Below are positions 1 to 9,223 of a DNA stretch of 64,000 nucleotides, piece by piece. The translations under genes and the position numbers were made by a program. Source of the DNA: Bacteroidales bacterium. Its GTDB lineage: Bacteria > Bacteroidota > Bacteroidia > Bacteroidales > JAADJA01. The stretch lies in the NCBI GenBank assembly GCA_021740645.1, contig JAIOZL010000002.1:62001-126000 (forward strand). The letters run 5' to 3'. The notes beneath the pieces were generated by a model, which made no database searches, was not told the origin of the DNA, and worked only from the letters and a program-made list of their open reading frames with translations. Position 1 is the stretch's first letter. Every line of letters begins with the position of its first letter.

Positions 1-431
1 AAGAAAATACCAATAAAAACTTCAAACTTGGAAAAGAGGCAATTGAAATGCTGGATGTTAGGGATACCAGGCTAATTGCTCCTTATCCTGTGGATCATAA
101 AGATATTCCCATTTATTTAAATGCTTGCGATGTATTATTATTTACTTCTTATAAGGAAGGATCTCCGAATGTTATCAAAGAGGCACTTGCATGTAATACT
201 ATAATTGTTACAACACCAAGTGGAGATATTCTGGAACGTATAAAAGGTGCAAATAATGTTTTTGTTGCTGAATTTAGTGCTAAGAGTGTTTGTCAGAAAA
301 TTATGGAAGCAATTAATTTTCAAGAAGAGCCAAACTCAAGAGATATTGTTAAAAACGAATTAGATGAAAATGTCATTGCCAGGAAATTAATCTCGATCTA
401 CGAAACTCATTTGAGAGATGAAGTTAGTTAA
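1..431 (+). CDS. Glycosyltransferase family 4, C-terminal part (cut by left edge)
   Basis: The reading frame is open from the first complete codon (base 3) to a TAA at 429-431, so the gene begins outside the window; the ATG at 48 is an internal Met. What remains is the end of a GT-B nucleotide-binding domain: an E-x7-E motif (EGSPNVIKE, in KEGSPNVIKEALACN) that binds the sugar-nucleotide donor, a TTPSGDILERI strand-turn, and a helical tail. This is typical of GT4 retaining glycosyltransferases that build surface polysaccharides in the cytoplasm. The gene overlaps the next by 14 bp, so the two are probably co-translated. The donor and acceptor sugars cannot be read from this fragment. Confidence 0.8.
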   Translation, partial: ENTNKNFKLGKEAIEMLDVRDTRLIAPYPVDHKDIPIYLNACDVLLFTSYKEGSPNVIKEALACNTIIVTTPSGDILERIKGANNVFVAEFSAKSVCQKIMEAINFQEEPNSRDIVKNELDENVIARKLISIYETHLRDEVS

Positions 432-1584
432 AGGAGTCATAATACTCGAAGGGCACGTTCAGGGACTGGCAAATACAAGGGCACTTGGTGAGAAAGGGAT
501 ACCGGTAATCGTTCTTGATATTGCAAATTGCTTAGCACAACATTCAAAATATTGCAAAAAATTTTATAAGTGTCCGCCATTCTTTTCAGAAGAGATCGTT
601 GATTTTTTAGTAAATCTTTGTAATAAAGAACAATTATTTGATTGGCTATTAATCCCTTCAAATGATCATGGTGTATATACCATTTCAAAGCATAAAAAAA
701 CGCTTGGAAAGTATTTCAAAATTTCAACCCCTGAATTATCAATCATTGAAAATATTTATGACAAAGAAAAATTGATTAAAAAGGCAGAACAAAATAACAT
801 TGCAACTCCGATCTCCTTTTTTTCACCAAAGGAGATCTTGTTAAAAAACTGCGATAATGTTGAGTTTCCACTTATAACCAGAGGAAAATTTGGATTGTCA
901 TTTTACCATAAAACAAAAAATAAGGCCTACATTGCGCGTAACATATATGAATTTGAAAAACAGATTGATGAGATTGAAAAATGTGGCGCTCTTGACTTAG
1001 CCTTTACTCAAAATGTAATTAAATACAGCAAAGAAAATAAAACTATTTCCTTCACTGCTTTTTGTATTGAAGGGCAAATAAAAACTTATTGGATTGGAGA
1101 AAAACTTCGTGATCATCCTATTGGATTTGGCACGGCCACGTTAGCTAGAAGTGTATTAAGGGAAGAATTGATTGAGCCTTCTAAAAAACTGGTGAAGATG
1201 TTAAAATACACAGGTGTTTGCGAAATAGAATATTTAAAAGATAATGCTGATCAAGAGTATAAATTAATAGAAATAAATGCAAGAACATGGCTTTGGACTG
1301 GTTTGGCCAGAAAATGCGGAATTGACTATGCAAATCTGCTTTATAATTATGTCAATAATATAGAACAGAATTACCCCCAGAAGTATGAAGTTGGATTATA
1401 CTGGATGCATCTTTACACAGATATGTTTTTTTCTATTCTGGGTATATTAAAAGGTAAATACACTACCATAGAGTATTTTAAATCTTTATTTAAGAAAAAG
1501 ACCTTTGCAATTTTTAGTTTTAAAGATTTCCGTCCTTTTATCTTTTTATCTTTTTCTCTTATAGGTTATATCAAACGTAGATAA
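418..1584 (+). CDS. ATP-grasp carboxylate-amine ligase-like protein
   Basis: 388 aa. An N-terminal Rossmann-like pre-ATP-grasp domain (VIILEGHVQGLANTRAL, residues ~7-23) is followed by an ATP-grasp fold. Near residue 290 is the metal-binding strand LIEINARTW, where E and N are the usual Mg2+-ATP ligands. Enzymes of this kind join a carboxylate to an amine through an acyl phosphate. In polysaccharide loci they are candidates for attaching amino acids to sugars or for making unusual amide building blocks, which is inference here. A hydrophobic, basic C-terminus (FLSFSLIGYIKRR) could touch the membrane. The ATG at 418 lies inside the end of the glycosyltransferase gene, and the aminotransferase gene starts 2 bp after the stop, so this is a tight operon. 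Confidence 0.75.
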   Translation: MKLVKGVIILEGHVQGLANTRALGEKGIPVIVLDIANCLAQHSKYCKKFYKCPPFFSEEIVDFLVNLCNKEQLFDWLLIPSNDHGVYTISKHKKTLGKYFKISTPELSIIENIYDKEKLIKKAEQNNIATPISFFSPKEILLKNCDNVEFPLITRGKFGLSFYHKTKNKAYIARNIYEFEKQIDEIEKCGALDLAFTQNVIKYSKENKTISFTAFCIEGQIKTYWIGEKLRDHPIGFGTATLARSVLREELIEPSKKLVKMLKYTGVCEIEYLKDNADQEYKLIEINARTWLWTGLARKCGIDYANLLYNYVNNIEQNYPQKYEVGLYWMHLYTDMFFSILGILKGKYTTIEYFKSLFKKKTFAIFSFKDFRPFIFLSFSLIGYIKRR

Positions 1585-1586
1585 AC

Positions 1587-2798
1587 TTGATACGGTATAG
1601 TTTTCCACATATTTATTTAAGTGATTTATTCAAAATTCCTTTTCAATTAAAGTCAGAAAAAAGGATCATTGATCACTTTAGAAATTATACAGGTAAAAAA
1701 CATATTCTTATAACAAGTTCATGTAGGTCTGCCTTATACTTAACTTATCTAGCCCTATCTGATAATAGAAGTGAAGTTATTACATCTCCCTTAACCTGCA
1801 CGAGTGCGGTTACTCCAATTGTGGAAGCAGGAAAGAGGCCGGTTTTTGTGGACATTAATCCAAAAACATTTTTAATAGATGAAAATAGAATAGAACCAGC
1901 AATAAATAAAAACACATTGGCAATTCAAGCAATTCATCTTGGAGGATTAATGTGTAATATGCATGAAATATCTGAAAGGGCTAAAATTAATAAACTCTAT
2001 GTTATAGAAGATTGTGCGCAAGGATATGGTTCTTCTCTGAATAACAGAAACTGTGGAAGTTTTGGAGATGTGGCATGCTTTAGCCTGGCAAAAAACATAT
2101 TTGGAATAGGAGGAGGTATTTTAGCAACTAGTAATGAAAATATTTACCAAAAAGCAGTTCTGATTCAATCGAAGTTTCTTTTAACATCACTACCCTTATC
2201 ATTATATAGGCTATTCAGAAGTTTTTTAGAAACTTATCCTGAAAATTCTTTAATGAACAAAATTCACCAAAGAATAAAAAGTTATCGGAACCGATCAGAT
2301 TCAGTTGAACAGAGAGATGAGAAAACTGAGTTATATCGTATGCTAAAAATACCCAACAAGCTAGAAATAAAAGTTGCATCGTATCAATTACAACACAGAA
2401 CAAATATTAATTTGAAAAAGCGAATTGAAATTGCTGGTAAAATACAGAATGGAATAAGAAAAACATTGAATAACACTAATTTTACAATACAATGTTCTGA
2501 CGCGAAAAAATCAGTTTCCTACACTAAGTTTTACCTTTATTTGGAGGGCTTTAATTCTAGAATGAATATTGAAAGAATAAATCATCAATTTAATATTGAG
2601 GCTAAACATCTTGAACACAAATCAAATTCCTTTTTTCAGGAAGATTTTTCGAAAATACCAATGTTAAGTGGCTATCTAGCCCCTCATTCACTTAATGAAT
2701 ATTATAAAGTACATAAAGATATTTTAACACTGCCTGTTCATGAAAAAATGGATGAGAGTAATATTAAAACTATTGTAAAATGCTTCATCGGATATTAA
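1587..2798 (+). CDS. DegT/DnrJ/EryC1-type PLP aminotransferase
   Basis: 403 aa, fold type I. The pattern EDCAQGYGS (Asp142, which pairs with the PLP ring nitrogen) and SLAKNIFGIGGG (Lys169, the expected Schiff-base lysine) fits sugar aminotransferases of the DegT/DnrJ/EryC1/StrS family. These transfer an amino group from Glu or Gln to a keto-sugar nucleotide, making amino sugars for surface glycans. An amino sugar would supply the nitrogen for the acyl, aminoacyl and deacetylase enzymes encoded downstream. The start is TTG at 1587, 2 bp after the previous stop, and no better ATG is near. The middle (residues ~205-260) is more divergent than in textbook members. Which sugar it acts on is not determined. 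Confidence 0.85.
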   Translation: MIRYSFPHIYLSDLFKIPFQLKSEKRIIDHFRNYTGKKHILITSSCRSALYLTYLALSDNRSEVITSPLTCTSAVTPIVEAGKRPVFVDINPKTFLIDENRIEPAINKNTLAIQAIHLGGLMCNMHEISERAKINKLYVIEDCAQGYGSSLNNRNCGSFGDVACFSLAKNIFGIGGGILATSNENIYQKAVLIQSKFLLTSLPLSLYRLFRSFLETYPENSLMNKIHQRIKSYRNRSDSVEQRDEKTELYRMLKIPNKLEIKVASYQLQHRTNINLKKRIEIAGKIQNGIRKTLNNTNFTIQCSDAKKSVSYTKFYLYLEGFNSRMNIERINHQFNIEAKHLEHKSNSFFQEDFSKIPMLSGYLAPHSLNEYYKVHKDILTLPVHEKMDESNIKTIVKCFIGY

Positions 2799-3865
2799 TT
2801 GAAGTAGGCCATCCTGCGCAAGTGCATCAATTTAGGATAATTGCAAAAAAATTATTGCAAAACAGTAATCAAGTTCTTTTTGTTGCGAAAAAAAAAGAAA
2901 TTACAATTACTCTACTCCAAATTTATGATTTGCCATATGAAATTATTGATGACTCGAAAAAAGGTATTGTTTCAAAAGTCCTTCACATTCCTAAGGTGTA
3001 TTTGAATTTTTATAGAATAGTTAAAAAATTTAAACCAAACATTATCCTAAGCCGATTTTCACTTCAAAGTTCGCATATTGCAAAATTGTTGAACATACCA
3101 CACATTGGATTTACCGATTCAGAGCATGTTAAACTTATGGATTCCCTTACAGTTCCTTTTGTTAACTATAAATTCACAGCGTTTTCATATTATAAGGATT
3201 TGGGTAAAAATCATTTTCGTTATCCCTCAAATATTGAGTTATTTTATTTACATCCTAAATGGTTTGTACCTGATAAATCAGTATTGGAATTTCTTGGAGT
3301 TAAAGAGGAAGAAAAATATGTGATCCTACGCTTTGTCTCATTTGATGCTCATCATGATGTAGGTCAAACGGGTATTATGTTTGAAGAAAAGGAAAAGTTG
3401 GTTGAAGCATTGTCTAAATATGCCAGGGTTTTTATTTCCTCTGAAAAACCATTGCCAGAAGTATTGGCAAAGTATCAAATTCAAATCCCACTTGAGAAGA
3501 TGCACGATGCAATGGCCTTTGCTTATTTGTATGTTGGCGAAGGAGGAACAATGGCTAGTGAATGTGCAATGTTAGGAACACCAAATGTTTTGATCAATTC
3601 ATTGGCAAAGCTCTGTGGTGTGCACAATGATTTAACCAAAAACCACAAAGTGCAACTTTATTATGATACTTTAAGTGAGGCTTATCAGCCAATATTAGAT
3701 TTAGTGAAAAATGAAAACACGAAAATTGAATGGGAAAAGCGTAGGCAGTTGTTTTTGTCAAAGATGATTGATGCAAGTAGTTTTATTGTTTGGGTTATTG
3801 AAAATTACCCAAAGAGTATTGAAATATTGAAAAATAATCCTGATTACTATAATAATTTCAAATAG
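2780..3865 (+). CDS. DUF354 family protein (GT-B-like), first copy
   Basis: 361 aa. The N-terminus MLHRILIEVGHPAQVHQF is the signature of DUF354, a family with a GT-B/MurG-like two-domain fold found in archaeal and bacterial polysaccharide loci. Function is unproven; it may be a glycosyltransferase or a sugar-nucleotide 2-epimerase-like enzyme. Conserved patches include LRFVSFDAHHDV, IPLEKMHDAM and EGGTMASECAMLGTP, the last resembling the UDP-binding loop of GT-B enzymes. A paralogue lies at 12644-13732 and shares all three patches. The ATG at 2780 overlaps the aminotransferase gene by 19 bp. Substrate unknown. Confidence 0.8.
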   Translation: MLHRILIEVGHPAQVHQFRIIAKKLLQNSNQVLFVAKKKEITITLLQIYDLPYEIIDDSKKGIVSKVLHIPKVYLNFYRIVKKFKPNIILSRFSLQSSHIAKLLNIPHIGFTDSEHVKLMDSLTVPFVNYKFTAFSYYKDLGKNHFRYPSNIELFYLHPKWFVPDKSVLEFLGVKEEEKYVILRFVSFDAHHDVGQTGIMFEEKEKLVEALSKYARVFISSEKPLPEVLAKYQIQIPLEKMHDAMAFAYLYVGEGGTMASECAMLGTPNVLINSLAKLCGVHNDLTKNHKVQLYYDTLSEAYQPILDLVKNENTKIEWEKRRQLFLSKMIDASSFIVWVIENYPKSIEILKNNPDYYNNFK

Positions 3866-3922
3866 GTAGATATTTGTACAAAAACCTCTATGATAATAAT
3901 TCTATTAAACAACTTATTATAA

Positions 3923-4864
3923 ATGGAATTGAATACAAGAGAAAATTATATATTTCCTGAACAATTAATAAATGTTTTAATCTGCCCAAAGTGTAAATCA
4001 GCAGATTTACGTTTTGCAAAAGATGAAGCTTTTTGTAATAATTGTGGGCAGCATTTTCCTGTTGTTGACGGATTTTTCAATTTTGATTGGCAGCCAAGGT
4101 CCAATTCCAATTTGAAAGATTTAGTAACAAATGCTAATGAAGAGCTACATGATAGTTATGCTGATTATTATGAAAAATCTGATTTAAATCAGGTTTTTAC
4201 GGAAGAATCGTTTTTGCATACAGAAAAATTGCTTTCTGAATCGGCTAAAAAATATGGCAAAGAAAGGCTTTTAGATTTGGGATGTGGAACAGGTTTTATA
4301 ATCAATGTCTCTCAGAAGCACTTTGATGAAATATACGGAATAGATGTATCTCGAAAAAGTCTAAAACTAGCTTCCAAATACAATGCGCATTTGGTTTGTG
4401 GATCAGTTTATTCAACTCCATTTTCAAATGATAGTTTTAATGTAATAACGGCAAATGCCACACTTCATCACTTATATGATTTCCATGCTTTTTTTGAAGA
4501 GGTTTATAGGATTTTAAAACCAGGAGGAGTCTTGCTAATTGACCACGATCCGAATGCTATTTTCAGAAGATATTTTGGTTGGCAAAAATTGTTGCGAAGA
4601 ATGATGCTAAGAAAAAAAAGAAAGAACATCGTTAATTGTGATAAAGAAGTTGCACAATATGCTGATTATCATCAATTCAAAACATCTGGCATTAAGCCAA
4701 AAAAAGTAAAGGCTTTGTTAGCAAAATCAGGATTTAAAAATGTTGAAGTATTTTATACTTTTCCTTTAAAACCCGATCAATTTACCCAAATATTAATAGG
4801 AATAAGTAGATATATTGATTCTCCATCGCTTCGATACCTTGTTGGATTTATTGCACAAAAATAG
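3923..4864 (+). CDS. Class I SAM-dependent methyltransferase with N-terminal zinc ribbon
   Basis: 313 aa. Residues ~16-45 hold two CxxC pairs (CPKC and CNNC), a Trm112-like zinc ribbon. A class I methyltransferase domain follows, with motif I LLDLGCGTGF, an acidic end to strand 2 (IYGIDVS) and the post-motif RILKPGGVLLIDHDP. Methyltransf_11-type enzymes in polysaccharide loci usually methylate sugars or modify lipid-linked intermediates; the acceptor here is not known. The C-terminal ~100 residues are basic (RRMMLRKKRKN) and may contact a membrane or nucleotide-sugar substrate. A 57-bp gap separates it from the DUF354 gene, all on one strand. Confidence 0.8.
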   Translation: MELNTRENYIFPEQLINVLICPKCKSADLRFAKDEAFCNNCGQHFPVVDGFFNFDWQPRSNSNLKDLVTNANEELHDSYADYYEKSDLNQVFTEESFLHTEKLLSESAKKYGKERLLDLGCGTGFIINVSQKHFDEIYGIDVSRKSLKLASKYNAHLVCGSVYSTPFSNDSFNVITANATLHHLYDFHAFFEEVYRILKPGGVLLIDHDPNAIFRRYFGWQKLLRRMMLRKKRKNIVNCDKEVAQYADYHQFKTSGIKPKKVKALLAKSGFKNVEVFYTFPLKPDQFTQILIGISRYIDSPSLRYLVGFIAQK

Positions 4865-4925
4865 TTATGTAGTATTAGCGCCATGTTATTCTGTTAAAAG
4901 ATATATTTAAAAAGATTCTTTGAAA

Positions 4926-5855
4926 ATGTTGAATTTGCCAACAAATATTAAGTCGAATAAAGTATTAATAACAGGAATAAATGGCCACATTGGGTCTTTT
5001 TTATTACGAAAATTACAAAATAATGGAATTGAGGTTGTGGGCCTTGATTTAAAGAAGGTTGCCCCATTTAGTAATATCCCTTTTATTGAAGCAGATATTA
5101 CCCAAAAAGGCACTTTAGATGATTATGATTCCTTACTAAAAGAATGTAACATTCTTGTGCATCTGGCAAGCCGAATAGAGGGAAGTCAGGATATTATTAG
5201 TGATGCTATTCCAGGTATCAATCTAAATGTAATAGGAACGATGAACCTTTTGCAAAAAATGCCCAATTTGAAATCAATAATTTATGCAAGCACATATATG
5301 GTTTATGGGAAGCCTGCAAGAAATCCTGTTATGGAGGATGATATTAAAGAACCTGTAAATATTTATGGTATAAGTAAATTAATTACCGAAAATTATCTAA
5401 AAACATATGCAAATTTGGCCAGTAAAAAGTTAAAAATTTTACGGTTTATGGGTGTATATGGTCCGGGAACACCTCAGACAACAAGGGCAATACCAAATTT
5501 TATAAAACTAATAGCAAATAATAAGGCACCAACATTATATGGAAAAGGTGAAGTGAGTCGAAACCATATATTCATTGATGATGCTGTGGAAGCAATTTGG
5601 TTATCTATTCTATCAGAAAAATCCGGTGTATTTAATATTGGAGGAGAGAGTTCAATAAATAATTTAGGATTGGTGGACATAATTAATGAAGTATTAGGGA
5701 AAAAAATAATTCCCACAATTGTTGATAGTAATGCCTATGATTTCATTTCAAACATTTCACTGGCTGGAAAAGAACTTGGATTTTATCCAAAAACTACATT
5801 TCAGCAGGGAATAGCGGCTGAGATAGAAAGCCTACAAAAATCAGGAATCATATGA
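4926..5855 (+). CDS. NAD-dependent epimerase/dehydratase (extended SDR), copy 1
   Basis: About 309 aa from ATG 4926. A TTG six bases upstream at 4920 would add two residues and cannot be excluded. The Rossmann motif ITGINGHIG (GxxGxxG) binds NAD(P), and YGISK is the catalytic YxxxK; YASTYMVYG supplies the conserved Ser/Thr. Extended SDRs of this kind epimerise or dehydrate nucleotide sugars. A second, divergent copy follows immediately with a 4-bp ATGA overlap, so the two probably act in succession on one sugar. The exact reaction (4-epimerase, 4,6-dehydratase or reductase) cannot be assigned from sequence alone. Confidence 0.82.
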   Translation: MLNLPTNIKSNKVLITGINGHIGSFLLRKLQNNGIEVVGLDLKKVAPFSNIPFIEADITQKGTLDDYDSLLKECNILVHLASRIEGSQDIISDAIPGINLNVIGTMNLLQKMPNLKSIIYASTYMVYGKPARNPVMEDDIKEPVNIYGISKLITENYLKTYANLASKKLKILRFMGVYGPGTPQTTRAIPNFIKLIANNKAPTLYGKGEVSRNHIFIDDAVEAIWLSILSEKSGVFNIGGESSINNLGLVDIINEVLGKKIIPTIVDSNAYDFISNISLAGKELGFYPKTTFQQGIAAEIESLQKSGII

Positions 5856-6796
5856 CCCTTGACTTAAAAAATGCAAATATTTTAATAACAGGAGGATCTG
5901 GTCAGATCGGATCACACCTGGTTGAAGCATTGTTACAAGAGGAGGCTAAAATTACTGTTTTAGGTCGTGATCCTAAAAATCTTAAAGAATTATTACCCCT
6001 ATATAAAAATAATGAAATAAAGTTTGTTAGGTGTGACTTGAGTGATCAAAAGAGTATTCAATCGATCGGTAATACTCTATCATATATAAAGTATGTCGTG
6101 CATTTTGCCTCAGATATGTCTCCGTCAATTAACAGTATTGAAGAAGAAGCAAAATTTATAGCAAGATTAAATCTTATTGGAATTATAGAACTTTTGGGTT
6201 TATTGAAAAATCTTAAAGGAATATGTTTCTCCTCCAGCATGGCTGTTTATGGCAATCCAGAATATATTCCTGTTGATGAATTATGTCCTCACAAGCCAAA
6301 TAGTTTTTATGGTAGTGCAAAATCAGGAAGCGAATTATTTCTTAAATTGTTCAGTAATAGAATGGCTATTCCTTTAACAATTCTAAGGTATGCCAGCGTT
6401 TATGGGCCAAGAAACAGAACTGGCAGATCAATACCATTATTTATTAAAAGTGCATTGAAGAATAAACAAATAAATTTAATAGGAGAAGGAAAGGGTTATA
6501 GAGACTTTGTTTATATTTCCGATGCGATTGATGCAACCCTAAATGCAATTAAATTAAATGAGGATTCGGAATATAATATCGGATCAGGTACTCCCTGTTC
6601 AATGTTAGATTTAGCCAATACCATTATAAAATTAACAAATTCACAAAGCGAAATAGGATATATTGATAAACCAAATAATTTCAATTTTTTATTTGATATT
6701 GAAAAGGCAAAAAAAATACTAAAATACCAGCCTGAAACAGATTTGGAAAAAGGTCTTAAAATGGAAATTGATTGGCATATTCAAGAGAATAAGTAA
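5852..6796 (+). CDS. NAD-dependent epimerase/dehydratase (extended SDR), copy 2
   Basis: 314 aa. It has the NAD-binding motif ITGGSGQIGSHL, the catalytic YGSAK tetrad element, and the YASVYGPRNRTG stretch typical of UDP-glucose 4-epimerase-like enzymes. Its ATG overlaps the stop of the preceding paralogue (ATGA), which suggests coupled translation. Its probable job is making a modified sugar nucleotide for the glycan built by this locus. Substrate unknown. An AT-rich gap of 69 bp follows before the acyltransferase gene. Confidence 0.82.
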   Translation: MTLDLKNANILITGGSGQIGSHLVEALLQEEAKITVLGRDPKNLKELLPLYKNNEIKFVRCDLSDQKSIQSIGNTLSYIKYVVHFASDMSPSINSIEEEAKFIARLNLIGIIELLGLLKNLKGICFSSSMAVYGNPEYIPVDELCPHKPNSFYGSAKSGSELFLKLFSNRMAIPLTILRYASVYGPRNRTGRSIPLFIKSALKNKQINLIGEGKGYRDFVYISDAIDATLNAIKLNEDSEYNIGSGTPCSMLDLANTIIKLTNSQSEIGYIDKPNNFNFLFDIEKAKKILKYQPETDLEKGLKMEIDWHIQENK

Positions 6797-6865
6797 ACCT
6801 GAAATTTAATTTATTAACTAAATATATCAGATAAAATAATAATTGTAAAAAACAAATAGCAAGAA

Positions 6866-7699
6866 ATGAAATATATTGATAAATTAAAAAATATTAACAT
6901 AACGGCTAACGAAATTGAAATAGGGAAAAATGTAAATTTCGGAAATAATATAAATATAAAAGTTAAAGGAAAGTTTAGTATTGGAAACAATAGTCGATTA
7001 GGTAATGATACTCAGATCTTTGGAAATAATGTAATATTTGGTGAGCACTTATTCAATAGCTCAGGATTAAGAATAGGTGGAGGAGGTCGCCAGCATCCAA
7101 ATGCTAATTTTAAAATTGGAGATCGTTGCACTATACACAATAATTTTATTAATGTGTGCGAAGAAGTTAATATTGGGGATGATGTAGGATTATCTCCTGA
7201 TACATCCATTGTAACTCATGGTTATTGGATGTCGGTATTAGAAGGTTTCCCTGCCAGTTTTAAAGGGGTATCCATTGGAAATGGAGTTATAGTAGGATAT
7301 AGAAGCTTAATTTTAATGGGGGTGACAATTGCGCCCTATATTGTTGTGGGAGCTAATTCAGTAGTGACAAGAAATTTAGATGTTGAAAGAGGAATTTATG
7401 CAGGAAGTCCTGCAAAATATATTAAGACTGTAGCCCCCCTTGATCAGTCTGAAAAAGAAGAAAAACTAAAGATGATTATAGAGGAGTATTTAAAAATTTC
7501 AAAGTATCATGGTATTAATACTTCTCTAAAAACAAAATATCCTTATATTACAATGAACGATTTCACCTTTAATGTAGAGACTTTTGAATATGAAGGAGAA
7601 GAAGATGAAGAAACAGATGATATGAGGGATTATTTTCGCAAATGGGGTATTCGTATTTATACAGAAAGACCTTTTGTAAGTAAATTTAGTTTTGAATAA
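6866..7699 (+). CDS. Left-handed beta-helix acyltransferase, copy 1
   Basis: 277 aa. Residues ~15-185 are built from imperfect hexapeptide repeats (for example VNFGNN, FSIGNN, CTIHNN, VSIGNG) ending with VVGANSVVTRNL and GSPAKYIK, the classic end of LbH O-/N-acetyltransferases. These trimeric enzymes use acetyl-CoA or acyl-ACP to acylate sugars. The C-terminal ~90 residues, after the helix, are acidic (EGEEDEETDD) and not typical of short maltose-acetyltransferase relatives; their role is unknown. The PIG-L deacetylase gene follows 27 bp later, so a deacetylate-then-reacylate scheme is plausible but inferred. Confidence 0.8.
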   Translation: MKYIDKLKNINITANEIEIGKNVNFGNNINIKVKGKFSIGNNSRLGNDTQIFGNNVIFGEHLFNSSGLRIGGGGRQHPNANFKIGDRCTIHNNFINVCEEVNIGDDVGLSPDTSIVTHGYWMSVLEGFPASFKGVSIGNGVIVGYRSLILMGVTIAPYIVVGANSVVTRNLDVERGIYAGSPAKYIKTVAPLDQSEKEEKLKMIIEEYLKISKYHGINTSLKTKYPYITMNDFTFNVETFEYEGEEDEETDDMRDYFRKWGIRIYTERPFVSKFSFE

Positions 7700-7726
7700 A
7701 TATGTACTAATTAATAAACTATATAT

Positions 7727-8374
7727 ATGTTGAATGACATAGAAAAAATATTGATACTATCGCCGCATACAGATGATGCAGAACTAGGATGTGGCGGAAC
7801 CATTTCAAAATTAATCGAAAATGGAAAGCAGGTTTTATGGATTGTTTTTTCAGCTGCTGAAGATTCTCTGCCAAAAGGGCTTCCGCCAGATTCGCTTGTA
7901 AAAGAATTTCTAAATGTGATCAATTATTTTAAGCTGGCTGAAGAAAATTACAAAATTTATAATTTCAAGGTTAGAAAATTAAATGAACTCAGACAAGAAA
8001 TTTTGGAAAATTTGGTTAAAATTCGAAATGAATTTAAACCGGATCTTGTAATAGGTCCATCTTTACATGATTTTCATCAGGATCATTCTGTGGTGTCTCA
8101 TGAAATGATCAGGGCATTTAAAACAAGTTGCAGTATAATTTGCTATGAGTTACCGTGGAACCATATTCAATTTGACACACAGTTTTTCGTAAAACTATCA
8201 CCTGACCATCTAAAAATCAAAACAGAAATATTAGATTTTTATAAAACCCAACAAATGATTGCCAGGCATTATTTCTCCGAAGAGTTTATCCGGGGGTTGG
8301 CAGCAGCAAGAGGAGCACAAGTCGGGGCTAAATATGCTGAAGCATTTGAAGTAATCAGATGGATTGATAAATAA
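7727..8374 (+). CDS. PIG-L family (LmbE-like) zinc deacetylase
   Basis: 215 aa. The zinc motif SPHTDDAELGCGGT (PHxDDxExGCGGT) near residue 14 and the second motif HDFHQDH near residue 117 identify the GlcNAc-PI/MshB/BshB deacetylase family. These remove N-acetyl groups from sugars or sugar conjugates with a single Zn2+. In this locus it most likely frees an amino group on a sugar nucleotide or lipid-linked sugar, which an acyl- or aminoacyl-transferase then modifies. BshB-type bacillithiol synthesis is an alternative, but no bshA or bshC is adjacent. Confidence 0.85.
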   Translation: MLNDIEKILILSPHTDDAELGCGGTISKLIENGKQVLWIVFSAAEDSLPKGLPPDSLVKEFLNVINYFKLAEENYKIYNFKVRKLNELRQEILENLVKIRNEFKPDLVIGPSLHDFHQDHSVVSHEMIRAFKTSCSIICYELPWNHIQFDTQFFVKLSPDHLKIKTEILDFYKTQQMIARHYFSEEFIRGLAAARGAQVGAKYAEAFEVIRWIDK

Positions 8375-8426
8375 ATTTTGAATAAAAATAATTTCATCAA
8401 ATATAAAATATAAAAAAAATCAGACA

Positions 8427-9110
8427 ATGAAAATTTTAATTACAGGCGCATCAAGGGGTATTGGAAAATACCTATTGAATATGTTTAAAAATGAGGGTAC
8501 AGAGGTTTTCGGAACTTATTTTAGTACTGCTCCAGAAAAAAAGAACTCCAATCTTTACAAAGTTAACATTGGTGAATATAGCGAGGTTAAAACATGGGTT
8601 GAACAGGTAGTGAAAGATGGGGATCAAATTGTCTTGATAAATTGTGCAGGTACAAACTACAACTCATTTGCCCACAAAGCAGACCTGGCAAAATGGAAGA
8701 GTGTAATAGATATTAATTTGATGGGCTCATTCCATTTAATCCATGCTTTGTTGCCATATATGAGGAATGTTGAATTTGGCAGAATCATCAATTTTGCTTC
8801 TATTGTAGCACAAAAGGGGATTCCTGGTACAAGCGCATATGCAGCATCAAAAGCTGCTCTTTGGGGAATGACTAAAAGCATTGCCGCTGAAAATGCTAAA
8901 AAAGGTATTACGATCAATAGCCTTAATCTGGGATATTTTAATATTGGAATGATTACCGAGGTGCCTGAGGAATTTTTAAATATTATAAAAAAGGAAATTC
9001 CAAAAGGAGATTTAGGTGATCCTAAAAATATCCTTGATATTGTTAAATTTTTGATCAATAGTGACTATACTACAGGCACAACCTTTGATATTAACGGTGG
9101 GTTGTTTTAA
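8427..9110 (+). CDS. FabG-like short-chain dehydrogenase/reductase
   Basis: 227 aa, a classical SDR. It has the cofactor motif TGASRGIG, the NCAG (NNAG-like) motif, the catalytic Ser in FASIVA, and YAASK as YxxxK. The C-terminus TTGTTFDINGGLF matches 3-oxoacyl-ACP reductases. Together with the FabH-like condensing enzyme at 11627 it could make a 3-hydroxyacyl group for the glycan, or it could simply reduce a keto-sugar. It lies between the deacetylase and a second acyltransferase in the same strand run. Confidence 0.85.
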   Translation: MKILITGASRGIGKYLLNMFKNEGTEVFGTYFSTAPEKKNSNLYKVNIGEYSEVKTWVEQVVKDGDQIVLINCAGTNYNSFAHKADLAKWKSVIDINLMGSFHLIHALLPYMRNVEFGRIINFASIVAQKGIPGTSAYAASKAALWGMTKSIAAENAKKGITINSLNLGYFNIGMITEVPEEFLNIIKKEIPKGDLGDPKNILDIVKFLINSDYTTGTTFDINGGLF

Positions 9111-9223
9111 GAGATTAAACCTTTACATATAATTTTTTCATCCTATTTTGCTTCAGGTGCATTCAGATGGTAGGTATTTATACCATAAAATGAATGTAAT
9201 TCATCTCAAAAAGATCATATCCA

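Noticed and set aside
7727-8374. PIG-L gene as BshB of bacillithiol synthesis
   Set aside because: No bshA or bshC is adjacent and the gene sits deep in a polysaccharide operon; a sugar deacetylase fits better.
8657-9058. A 133-codon open frame on the - strand
   Set aside because: It is antisense to the convincing SDR gene and has no domain-like features; a shadow frame.
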